Made by a program: the position numbers and the translations under genes | Shown here: piece by piece, positions 1 to 10,400 of the stretch | Numbering within the stretch: position 1 is the stretch's first letter | Layout of the letters: every line of letters begins with the position of its first letter | From: Seison nebaliae | Taxonomy: Eukaryota; Rotifera; Pararotatoria; Seisonacea; Seisonidae | Length of the DNA: 22,020 nt | Reading direction: 5' to 3' | Assembly: GCA_023231475.1 (NCBI GenBank) | Contig: JALJEE010002464.1 | Location: forward strand, 1-22,020 | Notes under the pieces: model-generated | Seen by the model: the letters and a program-made list of their open reading frames with translations, nothing else | What the model was told of the DNA's origin: nothing | The model's database searches: none

Positions 1-28
1 TGATGGACGTTATAAGACACATCAAAAT

Positions 29-3000
29 ATGAGAAAAACCAATTTTATCAAACGACCAAGAAATGCGAATGGGAGATATGGATCGAATTATAATTCGTAT
101 AATAATAATAATAATTTCAATTCTGCAACAAGCAATCAACCATCAAATCATTTTCCGTCTGCTAATTATAATCATACCAGACCGACACCAAATTTGGTTT
201 CATATGATTCGAATATTATGCAATCTGCCGATTCTCATATGATCGCTTTATTAAATCGACGATCGATGGATGAATTATTAGTTAAACAGGTCATCTTGAG
301 GGATGATGATGATGATGATGATAATAAGGAGAATTCGAGTGACTCAAGTGAAACGTCGTCAACGCTCGATAATTTGCAACGTGAAAATGGGAAATTTAAT
401 ACGATAATGAAAACGGAAGGATTAGTTTATCAAATAGTTCCCAGTACGACGGAGAATGCAGTGGCTTATAAACCGTTGAATATTCAAAAATTTTTAGAGG
501 ATCAAATGAATGCAATTCAATTACAAATCGAATATTATTTCAGTGATGACAATTTAATTCGTGATATTTTCATGAGAACTAAAATGAATCCTCAAGGATT
601 CCTTCCACTCAATCTCATCAGTAGTTTTAATCGTGTTCGTTTGATTGTCCGAAATATTGCAAATATATTAATGGAATGTAGAAAACCATTCGATCCAAAT
701 GACTATGTCGTTAGATCAGTTTTGAAATCGGATAAATTGGAATTGGTTCATGTACCAAATGTGGCTACTCCATTAATACGTCGACGAGAAGGGCCTGAAC
801 GTTGGCCAATAACGATTCGTGACGAATCAGTAGTGCTCATGGCTCATATGCGGAATTTTGAAGAGGAATTATTAAAACCAATTACTAATGATAATATAAT
901 GACGAATAATCATTATTCAAATGACAATCAATTTACAAATAATATATCTGGTCATGTCTTGAATGGAAATGTTGTTAATTTTACTAAAAATACTGATAAT
1001 GAAGTGAAAGTACCAGTGGAATGTAGTCAAACTCCAGAAGATACATCGGTAACAGTTAAACCAGATTCAGATGAAAATAATAAAAAGAAGAAAGTAGGAG
1101 AGGAAAATAAAAAAGAAGTGAAAGAAAAGAAAAAAGAAATAACGGAAAAGAAATCGATTCAAATGAATTTCAAAGATGAATCAGATGATGGTGGTAAAGA
1201 ACATATTGCAGATTTGTTGGAGAACATGTTGGGTGATGGACCGAAGAATGAAGCTGTAAATATTTATGATAATACGAAACCATCAGATGGAAACAAATTG
1301 ACGAAAAATGACAAACCATATTTTGTTGGGAAGAAATCAGGAAAAGGCGGGAAGAAATCAGTTCAGAAACCGTTACCAACAAATTGTTTGGACGGAGTGA
1401 AATATGCAGTAGATCCAGATATTGCTAAATTAGATGATCAAGATGGAAAAGAAATAATAAATGAAGAAATCTCTCCGGAAAAATCAGATGAGAAGAATTT
1501 TGTAGAAATAACACCAAAAGAAGATATGAGAACAAATCAAGAGAATTTGTCGACAGAATTCAAATTGCTGGATGATTGTGAAACCGTTTTGCCTACGATG
1601 GATGATATTGATGATACGGATATTTCTCGATTAATTTTATTTGTTTCAAGAAATCCTCGTAGTCGAACGAATACGTTGAATAAAGAAGATATGAAAGAAC
1701 TTCATAATCGTCATCAACCACATCAAGCTCAACAATCTCATCAATTAACAGAGAATGCGACATATAAACAAAAAGAAGTAGCAGCAACAGCTCATCGACG
1801 TACACATGATAGAACTGGTGTCCATATAGGACGTCATCAAGGTAAAGAAGAATTCGCTAGAATTATTGAAGATGGATTGAAAACGTATCAAATGGTCAAT
1901 TTCTCGCAAAATGGGAAACGTCATCGATATAATAGTGAGAAGGTGAAAAAAGTGACATCAGAAGATGATGAATTAGAGAAAGATTTAAATAAAGATGAAT
2001 CATATGAACATCATGAACCAACATCGAAAATATCTTTAATTACTGCTGATGATGTTAAAGAGAATAAGGAGATATGTGGACCAACTACTCCTCCACCACC
2101 ACCTATACGCGAAACTACTTCACCTCAACATCCAAAGCATGTTTCTATAACATTGCCCGTTACACCTCAACCATCATTGGCACAACAACCAATCGGATAT
2201 AAAATGTTGGCAACACCAGTTGCTGTTCGTGCGGAACAATTGACATTGAAGAGTTCGCCACTTGTTCATCCCGCTTATATTCATCGATCCAATTTTGCTA
2301 TTCATGGATATCATAATCATCCGTTAAATTTGACGACAGCTATTCAATTAGATCATTATCAACATGCACAAGAATCGAAAGGAAAGAAGTTGAATGAAGG
2401 AAATAATCCATATTTCTACAATCCATATCCTTTCACATCTGCTACAAAAAAAGCATCAGAAATTGCCAATCCTTTATTTCATTCGCCACATTTCTATCCG
2501 GGACACCCGAATTCAAGAACCACTTCCATTTGTAGTGATCGACGTACAACATCAGAAAGTGGAAAAGAGCCTGATATTGGTTGGGTGATAGGAAATCATC
2601 CTATTTCTCAACGATCCAGAACAACATCTAAATGGTTTTCTTTTATTTTTGAATAAATTTTCATTTTCAATTTCTTTCATTAATTCTTCAAAATGAATAG
2701 TAGCGAAAGTGAATATCTTCCATCAACTATTCCAAAATTCCGTCATCCATCATCAGACTTCCTTCATGAAGAATTTACTCAAGAAGGATATCTAAAATTT
2801 CGTCTTCGCGCATTAAGAGGTTTTTCAATTTTTATTCATTTATATATTTTAATTTATAAATTCTAATTTTTAGCACGTGAAGTAACTAAAAGTGGAAATA
2901 CTCGTGCAATGATTGGTCTTTATCGTTTCTGGTCATTCTTCTTGCGTGAACACTTCAATCGACAAATGTATAACGAATTCCGTCAACTTGCTCATGAAGA

Positions 3001-3596
3001 TCGAGATGCAGGTCAACGATATGGTCTAGAATGTTTATTCCGCTTCTATTCATATGGATTAGAGAAACGATTCCGACCTGATATATTTCTCGATTTTGAG
3101 AACGAAACTTTGGACGATTATCATAATAGTATTCTCATTTTTTCCTAACTCAAATTTAATCTCTTAAACTTTTCAGATGAATTATACGGACTCGAAAAAT
3201 TTTGGGCTTTCCTTAATTACGCAGTCAGACGTCCACCAATCAAATCAAAAGAATTAATCAAATTATTATCGAAATATAAAAATTTAAAAGATTTCCGTCA
3301 TGAAGTTCAATTTTATTCTCCACTCAAACTTTTTCGAAATGTATATACAAAATTTATTTTCAAAAAATTAATAGGGCAAATCTTATCCAGCTTCATCACG
3401 CAGCAAAAATAATTCGATTTGTTCAGACGTTTTATCCGAATCCAGTATTAAAAATGTGAATGTTATGGATACGAGTTTCGAAGAGAAATCTCCTTCAAAA
3501 AATGAAACTAACTCACCCAACAACAAACAACAACAATCACAAAAAAGTGCTAATGGTATAAGGAAGAAGAGGAAAGGAGGAAAGAAAGCGAAATAA
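29..3596 (+). CDS. larp1: La-related protein 1 (LARP1), five exons, 5' end possibly outside window
   Basis: LARP1 binds mRNA 5' ends and poly(A) in the cytoplasm and controls translation of TOP mRNAs. Proposed exons: 29-2634, 2701-2819, 2874-3128, 3177-3340, 3375-3596; all phases agree and give 1121 aa from the ATG at 29. The La module lies at about residues 155-258, with [22 protein letters not shown] and the LARP1-type tail [12 protein letters not shown]. No RRM follows, as expected for LARP1. The DM15 cap-binding region lies at about residues 880-1045: [11 protein letters not shown] in exon 2, [14 protein letters not shown] and [16 protein letters not shown] in exon 3, [13 protein letters not shown] in exon 4. 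The C terminus is a lysine-rich tail. Between the domains is a long low-complexity stretch (an Asp run near residue 95, Lys/Glu-rich and His/Gln-rich parts). The same frame is open back to base 2, so the true start may lie to the left. Identity is secure; the N terminus is not. Confidence 0.93.
3341..3374 (+). other. 34-nt intron of larp1
   Basis: The intron starts GTATATAC and ends TTAATAG. Removing it joins ...LKLFRN to [13 protein letters not shown] and keeps the frame to the lysine-rich C terminus. Reading through it instead gives a hydrophobic run and an early stop. It is the shortest intron in the window and near the lower limit for spliceosomal introns. Confidence 0.75.
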
Positions 3597-3761
3597 CGTT
3601 TTTAGTACGAAAGAAGAAAATGATGAGAAGGAGAAGATTTTTGAATTGAATTGAAATGATGAGACTGTGAAAGATATTACGAATTTTATATTCATAAAAA
3701 GAAAGAAGGAATCCATTTCATGAAAGAAGATATACTTATACATAATATATACAATAGATAC

Positions 3762-3779
3762 ATATATATATATATATAT
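3762..3779. repeat. (AT)n microsatellite
   Basis: An uninterrupted run of alternating A and T (about nine dinucleotides) in the larp1 3' flank. Confidence 0.9.
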
Positions 3780-3809
3780 TGAAGCATTTCTCTCCGGTGA
3801 ACAAATGCC

Positions 3810-3815
3810 AATAAA
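3810..3815 (+). terminator. Polyadenylation signal candidate for larp1
   Basis: AATAAA lies about 214 nt after the larp1 stop codon. It is the first canonical hexamer I see downstream of the gene on this strand. In AT-rich DNA the hexamer also occurs by chance. Confidence 0.45.
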
Positions 3816-5243
3816 TATTATTCCTTATTTCATGAAAATTCCCATTCGTTTTCTTCATCCGTTTCGAATGAGCGTTTCATATTGAAATATTTTTTGAGGA
3901 AAATATTTCTGGAGGAAATCGACTAAATTTACTGATTTTTCAAAATATTTCTTTCTTGTATCATTTCTCCTTTACTATGTTTTTACTGTCAACTCCATAA
4001 TTTGTCTCACAATCTTTTCCTCCTTCATTTTCTAATCACAAAATTATTATCATCTTCCGTTATTCAATGGACATATTTTCGTTAGAATAATTCGAAAATA
4101 ATCATCTTCCAAGCAGTCATAATAAAAGAAGGCAATGCAGATATTTCTATCAATTTCTTAAATCGTGAAAGTTCTTTCCTTATTTTCTCAGACAATTTCG
4201 AATTATTTCAAATTTACTCTCTTCAAGTCGAACTCAAATGAGACAAAACAAAAGACTACCGACATATATTGTTTAGATTAAAATTTTCCTGCTATTCATT
4301 TTCCACAATTTCCGTTTTTCTGGAAAATTCAATTAGTAGAAATACAATTCATCAAATCCCGATAAAAACTTTTTTTTTAGTTTTGTTAACGATCATTTGC
4401 TTGATTCATTTCTTTCTCTAATTTTTGTCCTTCACTTCATGATAATATGAGGGGGAAGCGTAGATGAAATTCTTTTCATTGTCAATTGGAATTTCTCTTC
4501 CAATTTGTTTTGAAAGAAACTTATTCGAAATTTGAATGAGAATATTATGATTATGTAAAAATTAAACAACGATATTATGCCACTGAATAGATGAAAGAGC
4601 AATAATTTCGTCGATTGACTATATCCATATCGTCTATGCATAGAACATTTATCTAATTTTATTATTTTCTTTCTATCATATATTCGTTTCATGTTCACTT
4701 AAAGTCACCTTTTCTTCTTTACAGCATGATTTCTTCTCTATTTCTTCAATTATTCCTATCAATACATCATTTTAGTTCCATTATCTTCATTGTTCTTATC
4801 ATATCATATTCTCTTTGATTACAAAATATATTCTTATCCGTCATCAACTATTAAGAGTTGTTACAACTATTGAATAGTTGTGTTACATGTTCAATCAGAT
4901 ATACTGTCGTCTCAACTTGAAATAATATGTCATCGCTTTATCTTCATGAAATTGATATTCGTTACTTTAATTTACTTTGTTATGATTACATGAATCACTC
5001 TATGAATCTACATCTTATTCTTTATTAAACGAATATATTTTATTGGATTTATCTTATGAAATCTATCTATCAATTTTTAAATTATTTTTGATAGTTAGTT
5101 AGTCTTTAAACAGTTATACTCTATTTTCTCGTGGTGACCACTATCAGACTCCTAATACCTAGTACGTACTTAATACCTAGTATTAAAGAACCTAAAAATT
5201 CTCTAAATTCTTTCCTAAATTCCTATTCATTCAAATCTCAATC
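3816..5243. other. Intergenic, no supported gene
   Basis: This is the gap between two convergent genes. It is T-rich on the + strand and holds only short chance ORFs with no recognisable family, including an 88-codon one on the - strand at 4432-4698. Small structures seen: an 8-bp inverted repeat TATTTTCG...CGAAAATA around 4072-4098, paired palindromes at 4845-4881, and an 18-nt-period direct repeat TAATACCTAGTA at 5153-5164 and 5171-5182, just after GTGGTGACCAC (5131-5141). Confidence 0.6.
4845..4881. repeat. Two adjacent related palindromes
   Basis: CAACTATTAAGAGTTG (4845-4860, one mismatched pair) is followed two bases later by the perfect 19-bp palindrome ACAACTATTGAATAGTTGT (4863-4881). 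Both share the arms CAACT...AGTTG. They could be dimeric factor sites or hairpins; no function can be assigned. Confidence 0.6.
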
Positions 5244-5834
5244 ATGTCGGACAACCGTAACACCATCGACAAATTTCTATACTGAAAGAAGATACGAACA
5301 ACTTACTCAACATCACTCAATCGAACCCCAACATCCAAATCGAGAATGAAGACATCGATTTCTTACTTCAACGAATTACTTAACCCTGTTATACATTAAT
5401 CACCATTAATGTGCAATAATATGTGCTTTATCGTTTTCGACAACATCCTCTCAATTGGATTGTTCAAAATTAATAACGAGTTCCGTAAATTTCGTTTCAT
5501 TTCGAATAAAATAATCAAAGTTTACAAACTGATCAATAAATTCATTGATATCTCCCATCTCAACAAACTACTATATACGTAAAATACTATCAACAACAAC
5601 ATCCTCCTTAACAAACTCAGAAACGTCTTATTTATATTCACAAAATCTATTAAAGAAACGTCCATTAAATCAATACTCCATTCTGTTAAACTTGAATTCC
5701 ACTAATACCAAAAACAGTCTTACATATGTATATCCCACATAGATAATTTAATATTAAAAAGTCTACTTAAAAACTTTCATATGCTTAAACAAATATTTCT
5801 ATCGAACTCAAACTTCATATCCAAAAAATTCTAA
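5244..5834 (+). other. G-poor stretch, possible decayed ORF
   Basis: From about 5130 to 5830 the + strand is visibly poor in G, so stops are rare and several frames stay open. The best candidate is an ATG-started 57-codon ORF at 5409-5582, starting MCNNMCFIVFDNILS. The same frame stays largely open beyond it to about 5834 with one or two interruptions. A short MSDNRNTIDKFL reading at 5244 shares that frame, and an acidic reading follows in another frame. None of these matches a family I know. Composition alone could produce the effect, so this may be no gene at all. Confidence 0.2.
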
Positions 5835-5852
5835 CCAAATGGTACATTGTTT

Positions 5853-5922
5853 CGCATATATGCGTGGAACGTGCGTAGACCACTAAGTTTTATGCAATAA
5901 CAATTATGCAATAAGTTTTATG
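5853..5922. repeat. CGCATATATGCG palindrome and interleaved direct repeats
   Basis: A perfect 12-bp palindrome at 5853-5864 is followed by GTGG...CCAC (5864-5867 and 5880-5883). Then come two copies of TAAGTTTTATG (5884-5894 and 5912-5922), between which TTATGCAATA is also repeated. This sits just past the 3' end of the - strand gene at 5976, so it may be part of its 3' UTR. Confidence 0.5.
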
Positions 5923-5975
5923 AAACAAATATGTATGTATATTAGTTAGGAGTCATAAAGAAATATAAAGGAAAG

Positions 5976-7175
5976 TTAGTTGATATCGTTTAAAGAACAA
6001 ATTCTTTGGGTGAAAAAACAGTTGATATAATTAATAAAAAGCCTTACATATTCTATTTTTCTTAACAATAATCCGATAGATACTGCTAGGATAACAATAA
6101 AAATAAAACTCAATATTGAGTTTATTATTCCTGCGCCTTTCGATGAAACGCTATGACTATGACGAGGATGTATATCATGAATTTCATATTGTTCTACATT
6201 TCCATTATGCGTTGGCATTCCCTTATGCGTTGGCATTGGGTTTTGAGCCGGAACTGAATTATAAGTCGGTATTCCATTCTGCGGCGGCATATTATTATGC
6301 GTTGTTTGCCGGAAAACTTGATCTTGGTATGAATGACGTTGACTTTTGTTATTATCTTGTTGAGTGTGTGCGCTATTTTGGGAGGGAGGAGAATATAATT
6401 GACTGGGATGATCAAATGCTTCATTCAACGCATTTGGTGCCTGACATACTTTATTATTATATGCGGAATTGGTTTGAATGATTTCTGGACTATTCGATCT
6501 TCGACTAAATTGAGTATCAGCGACATAAACATTTTCTTCTTGGACAGCAGAATTATTTCGTTGTTCCCAATTTCCGTATAGATGTCTCCCTTTACATTTG
6601 AAGGAAGGAATTGTTATGGGACTAGGAAAAACTGCTGCCAATTGAACGTATAATGCTTGAAGTTTCAAGAGATGTGGTTCTATTAAAGATATTTCGACGT
6701 GAGTAAATTTTTTCTTACAACGTCTCAAAATTGAATAAATTTGATCGATTGTATATAATATATGCTCCACAATATCAAATATAAATCTACTTGTCGGTTT
6801 ACAAATTTCACATTTAATTTGTTCGAATCTTCCTCTTAACGATCTCATTCGATTTCTGCTTATTATGTCAATTAAACACTTCGAATCACCATATACCCAT
6901 TTGATGGAATCTGTGGATCTTATGATTCTGGTAATTTGATCAGCTAAAACGGCAAATTTTAGAACTCGACATCGTGCCAAATCCCTCATATCCATGACAG
7001 CTTCGTGTTGAATAGAACGAACAATAAATTCTTTCTCAGCTGCTTTTGGTCGTGGAACTGAAGGCGGTAACACTCCCTCACCAGACCGATTAATATATTG
7101 AAGGAATTGCATCAAATCATTAATTCCTTTGAATGTTTGCTCAAAAAAATTCACTACGTAACTATCTTCAGGCAT
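5976..7175 (-). CDS. Unrecognised protein with C-terminal membrane segment
   Basis: A single 399-aa ORF whose family I do not recognise. The first 200 or so residues look helical and charged, with a cysteine pair CEIC near residue 131. A Gln/Asn/Ser/Pro/His-rich, probably disordered region follows. Within it are five hexapeptide repeats at residues 296-325 (MPPQNG, IPTYNS, VPAQNP, MPTHKG, MPTHNG). One hydrophobic segment, about residues 350-371 (IINSILSFIFIVILAVSIG), is followed by a 28-residue tail. With no signal peptide, a tail-anchored or type II orientation is plausible. The start MPEDSYVV is the first ATG of the ORF. A TTATCAG upstream could be an acceptor, so a further 5' exon or trans-splice site is not excluded. 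The gene starts 258 bp after the end of WDHD1 on the same strand. Confidence 0.75.
   Translation of the reverse strand: MPEDSYVVNFFEQTFKGINDLMQFLQYINRSGEGVLPPSVPRPKAAEKEFIVRSIQHEAVMDMRDLARCRVLKFAVLADQITRIIRSTDSIKWVYGDSKCLIDIISRNRMRSLRGRFEQIKCEICKPTSRFIFDIVEHILYTIDQIYSILRRCKKKFTHVEISLIEPHLLKLQALYVQLAAVFPSPITIPSFKCKGRHLYGNWEQRNNSAVQEENVYVADTQFSRRSNSPEIIQTNSAYNNKVCQAPNALNEAFDHPSQLYSPPSQNSAHTQQDNNKSQRHSYQDQVFRQTTHNNMPPQNGIPTYNSVPAQNPMPTHKGMPTHNGNVEQYEIHDIHPRHSHSVSSKGAGIINSILSFIFIVILAVSIGLLLRKIEYVRLFINYINCFFTQRICSLNDIN
6201..6290 (-). repeat. Five 18-bp coding tandem repeats
   Basis: Five in-frame 18-nt units encode P-rich hexapeptides of the pattern (M/I/V)P-x-x-(N/K)-x. The two units nearest the C terminus are almost identical in DNA (both contain ATGCCAACGCATAA), suggesting recent duplication or continuing length change. 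Confidence 0.85.
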
Positions 7176-7404
7176 CTTATCTTCCTGCTGATAATGTCAA
7201 TAAGAGAAAGAAAGAAAAAAGTTTCAAAAAAATAAATTGAATTAGTTTCCTTTTCGAATCTGAAACTCGATTTCGAAACGTTATTTTCATTAACTTCAAA
7301 TTTTATTCAACAAACATTTGATTTATTTAAAAAAACATAATGAAATAGTCTAATACTAAATATTTATTGTTATTAACAAACTAATGGTAAGAATTTCATT
7401 CAAA

Positions 7405-7410
7405 TTTATT
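7405..7410 (-). terminator. Polyadenylation signal candidate for WDHD1
   Basis: TTTATT on the + strand reads AATAAA on the - strand, 24 nt past the WDHD1 stop codon. A second copy may lie slightly further downstream. Confidence 0.5.
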
Positions 7411-7433
7411 TTTTACTTCTCAATTTAAAAATT

Positions 7434-10400
7434 TCATAAATTTCGGTTGTTCTCCTTATCAGCTTCTTTAGCAAACGTCTGAAATAGAAAAAAAAATTAA
7501 AAAAAGAAATAAGAATAATTATAAACTTTCTTTTCTTCTACTGAAATATTTCTAAATTGGGAAAACGCAAAAACTTTGAATGGTTTCGACGATTTTTCTT
7601 CTTCGTATTTTTTATCCAGTTGTTTCTTCGATACTTTCAACCATACGGAAAATGCTGATTCCTTTTCCTTCTTAATTTTAATATCATCATTTGGATTTTC
7701 CTTCAAATCACAATCAGATTGAACATTGACAGATTTAGAAACTTTGGAAGGATTTCCACTCGCAATAGAATCTAAATCATTTAACAAATTTGCCTTCCGT
7801 TTAGATCTCTGTAAGTTAGTGGAGGAAATGGTTGAAGTAAGTGATGATAAGATGTTAGTAGTCGATTTAGTAGTTTGTGTTGATGATAATGGACCTTCCG
7901 TTCTAGACCAATCGAATGTATCATTATTCGATTCCATCTGTGACTCATCATCAGATAATTGTGTAGCAATAAGATTTGTTTGATATTTTTTTCTTTTTGA
8001 AATTCTCGGCTGTAAAATTTGAGATATTGGTTCGTCCCTCATTTTTTTATCATAATTATTCTCAGTTATCGATTTATCGAATTCATTTGGAAGACAAACA
8101 GATTTCCGATATTTCTGAGATATAAGAGTTGATCTTTCCTCTTCTTCTTTCTTCCTTTTTCTCAACAATTCATCCAGATATGAAGACAATTGATAATTAT
8201 TAGTTTTGATCGAAAATTTCTTAGCAAGACTCATTGTTTGTTGATCCATGAGCTTAGTTAAATCTTTTGCTTCTTCAAACATTTTCTTCTTAGAAAGTTC
8301 ATTAAAAATCTTTAATAAATTTTCATTTTGTTTCGATCGATCATTTCCATTATAAAAATCAGATACTAATGGAACATATAATGATTTTAACGACATCGCT
8401 TCAATTCCAAATAAATATTTCGACCAGAAACTTTGAAATAATTCCTCTAGTTCATTACCTTGTCGATTTTGGACGAGATCTAATTGTAACGGATATGATT
8501 TTAATATAGATGATCGATTTACTACACAATATTCGTTTTCATTCATTTCACCAAAAATTCCATATAGTAATCCTCGTTGGAGAGAATCATTGATTGAGAT
8601 AGGATAGAATTGGAATGACTTTGAAATTTGTTTCAAATCGATAACTTTAATGAAAACATCACGAATAGAACTATAAAAAAATATTTCATAATCTTCATTC
8701 AAAAAATAGAATAATTCGGATGGTGAATAACCGATCCAAATGATATTCTTTTTTTTTTCAATTGGAATTAAAATATTTGATCGTTTACGACAACTCATCA
8801 ACATCTGATAAGATGATGGATCGATATCTTTGTCACCAAAATATAATTTTGATGGAATTTCATAAATATCCATTTTCATCTCATTCGATCCTTCAGGTTC
8901 GAATAACATCGATAGTTTCGTTAACGGATTAGAATGAGTTTGATGGAAATCATTTTCAGTTAGAGAACTGATTGTCAACGAAATAATATTACCAGTCAAT
9001 TTCATTATATCACAACATCTTTCGATTCCACTTCGTGTAAAAATTCTAAGATTATTCTTATTTGTTACACAAACGATCACTTCTTCATTACAACGGATTT
9101 GAATGATCGATTCATCGTCATTCATTGCCATTCTCCATTCGTTTTGGTTACCTCCACCAAAACTCACACAACACAATTGACTTGGTGTTCCTTTAACTTT
9201 CGATTTCTTCAATTTCTCTTCTTCATCATCTACTTCGTCATCCAATTTCAAAAAATAAAAATCATCTTCTTCATCTAAAACATCATCATCATCATCATCA
9301 TTATCTCCATCAGTTTTCTCATGTTTTATCTCATTATCTTCTTTCTTTTTGAATGGACATGCCAAAACATAACAAGTTTTTGAAATATCAGCCAATTCAT
9401 AAATGGAAGCATGTCTTAACCATCGTTCACTCATATTGGCATCGTCTTTCATTCTACCTACAATTTTCCCAAATACTTTTTTTCCAGTTCGAATCATCGA
9501 ATGATGAACAGATACATCAAAAAAGTTTATATCGATCGATGGTGATTGTTGACCATTCTTCTCATTCCAATACATTATAATTTGTCCTATCGAATTCCAT
9601 TTCATGATTTTTTCATTTCCATTTCTTGGAAATGATCCAGAAATAAATGATTTCCGCACATTTATCTTCATCATATTTTCGACGTAATTTTTCATTTTTT
9701 CCATTCCAATCCTTCCATAATCCATCAATGGACTACGATCTACTTCTAACAACTTTTTCTTCTCATTATTTTCTCCGTCTCTTGTTTTAGAATTTTCTTC
9801 TTCCATATCAAAATCATCAGATATTATTCGATTCTTTTTCTTTTTCTCTTTTGAATCGTCGATGAATGACGAATTATTCTCATTGCCATCTTCGTTACAG
9901 AAGAAATCATCATAATTATTAATATCGTCAACAGTTTGAGAAGGGAATCCCAAAGACTTCTTCAGTTCACTTAAAGATGTTCCAGTATCACAATCGTCTG
10001 ACATTCATCGACATATTTAATAATTCTTTTATGATTTTAAGAAGAATTAAACAAACCTTTTACTATTTCTGATTTACTTCTACTTTGGACGCAACATTTC
10101 ATTATCATACCCTAAAGGAAAAATTGTGGATAATTTTGGAGAATTTATAAACCTGATTATTTGAATAAAATATTGTGGAATCATCATCTCCCCAAATTAT
10201 ATCCATAATTGAAGAATGATCTTTATTAAATCTAAAAAATTTGAATTTTATGAAAATAATTATGTTTGAGAATTTTTTGAACTTTTCAATTAATTTCAAT
10301 TTATCATATTGGAAAACATATAATGATCCATCGGTCAATCCGATCGCTAACAATGTCCCGATGTCATTCAATTTTGCAATGTTGATCGCCTAAGAGAAAA

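Noticed and set aside
4432-4698. 88-codon ORF on the - strand
   Set aside because: Low-complexity Ile/Phe/Lys composition, no family resemblance, no plausible neighbouring exons; expected by chance in T-rich DNA.
5302-5350. Possible tRNA T-arm on the - strand (GGGTTCGATT)
   Set aside because: The flanking bases do not pair into a T stem and no D or anticodon arm or acceptor stem can be drawn.
6116-6481. 121-codon ORF on the + strand
   Set aside because: Antisense shadow of the repeat-rich region of the - strand gene at 5976-7175.
7726-7983. 85-codon ORF on the + strand
   Set aside because: Antisense shadow inside the large WDHD1 exon.
9998-10004. MSDDCDTG as the start of a separate protein
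   Set aside because: The ATG lies in an intron of WDHD1; the acceptor at 9998 joins upstream codons in frame to give IVKDDCDTG.
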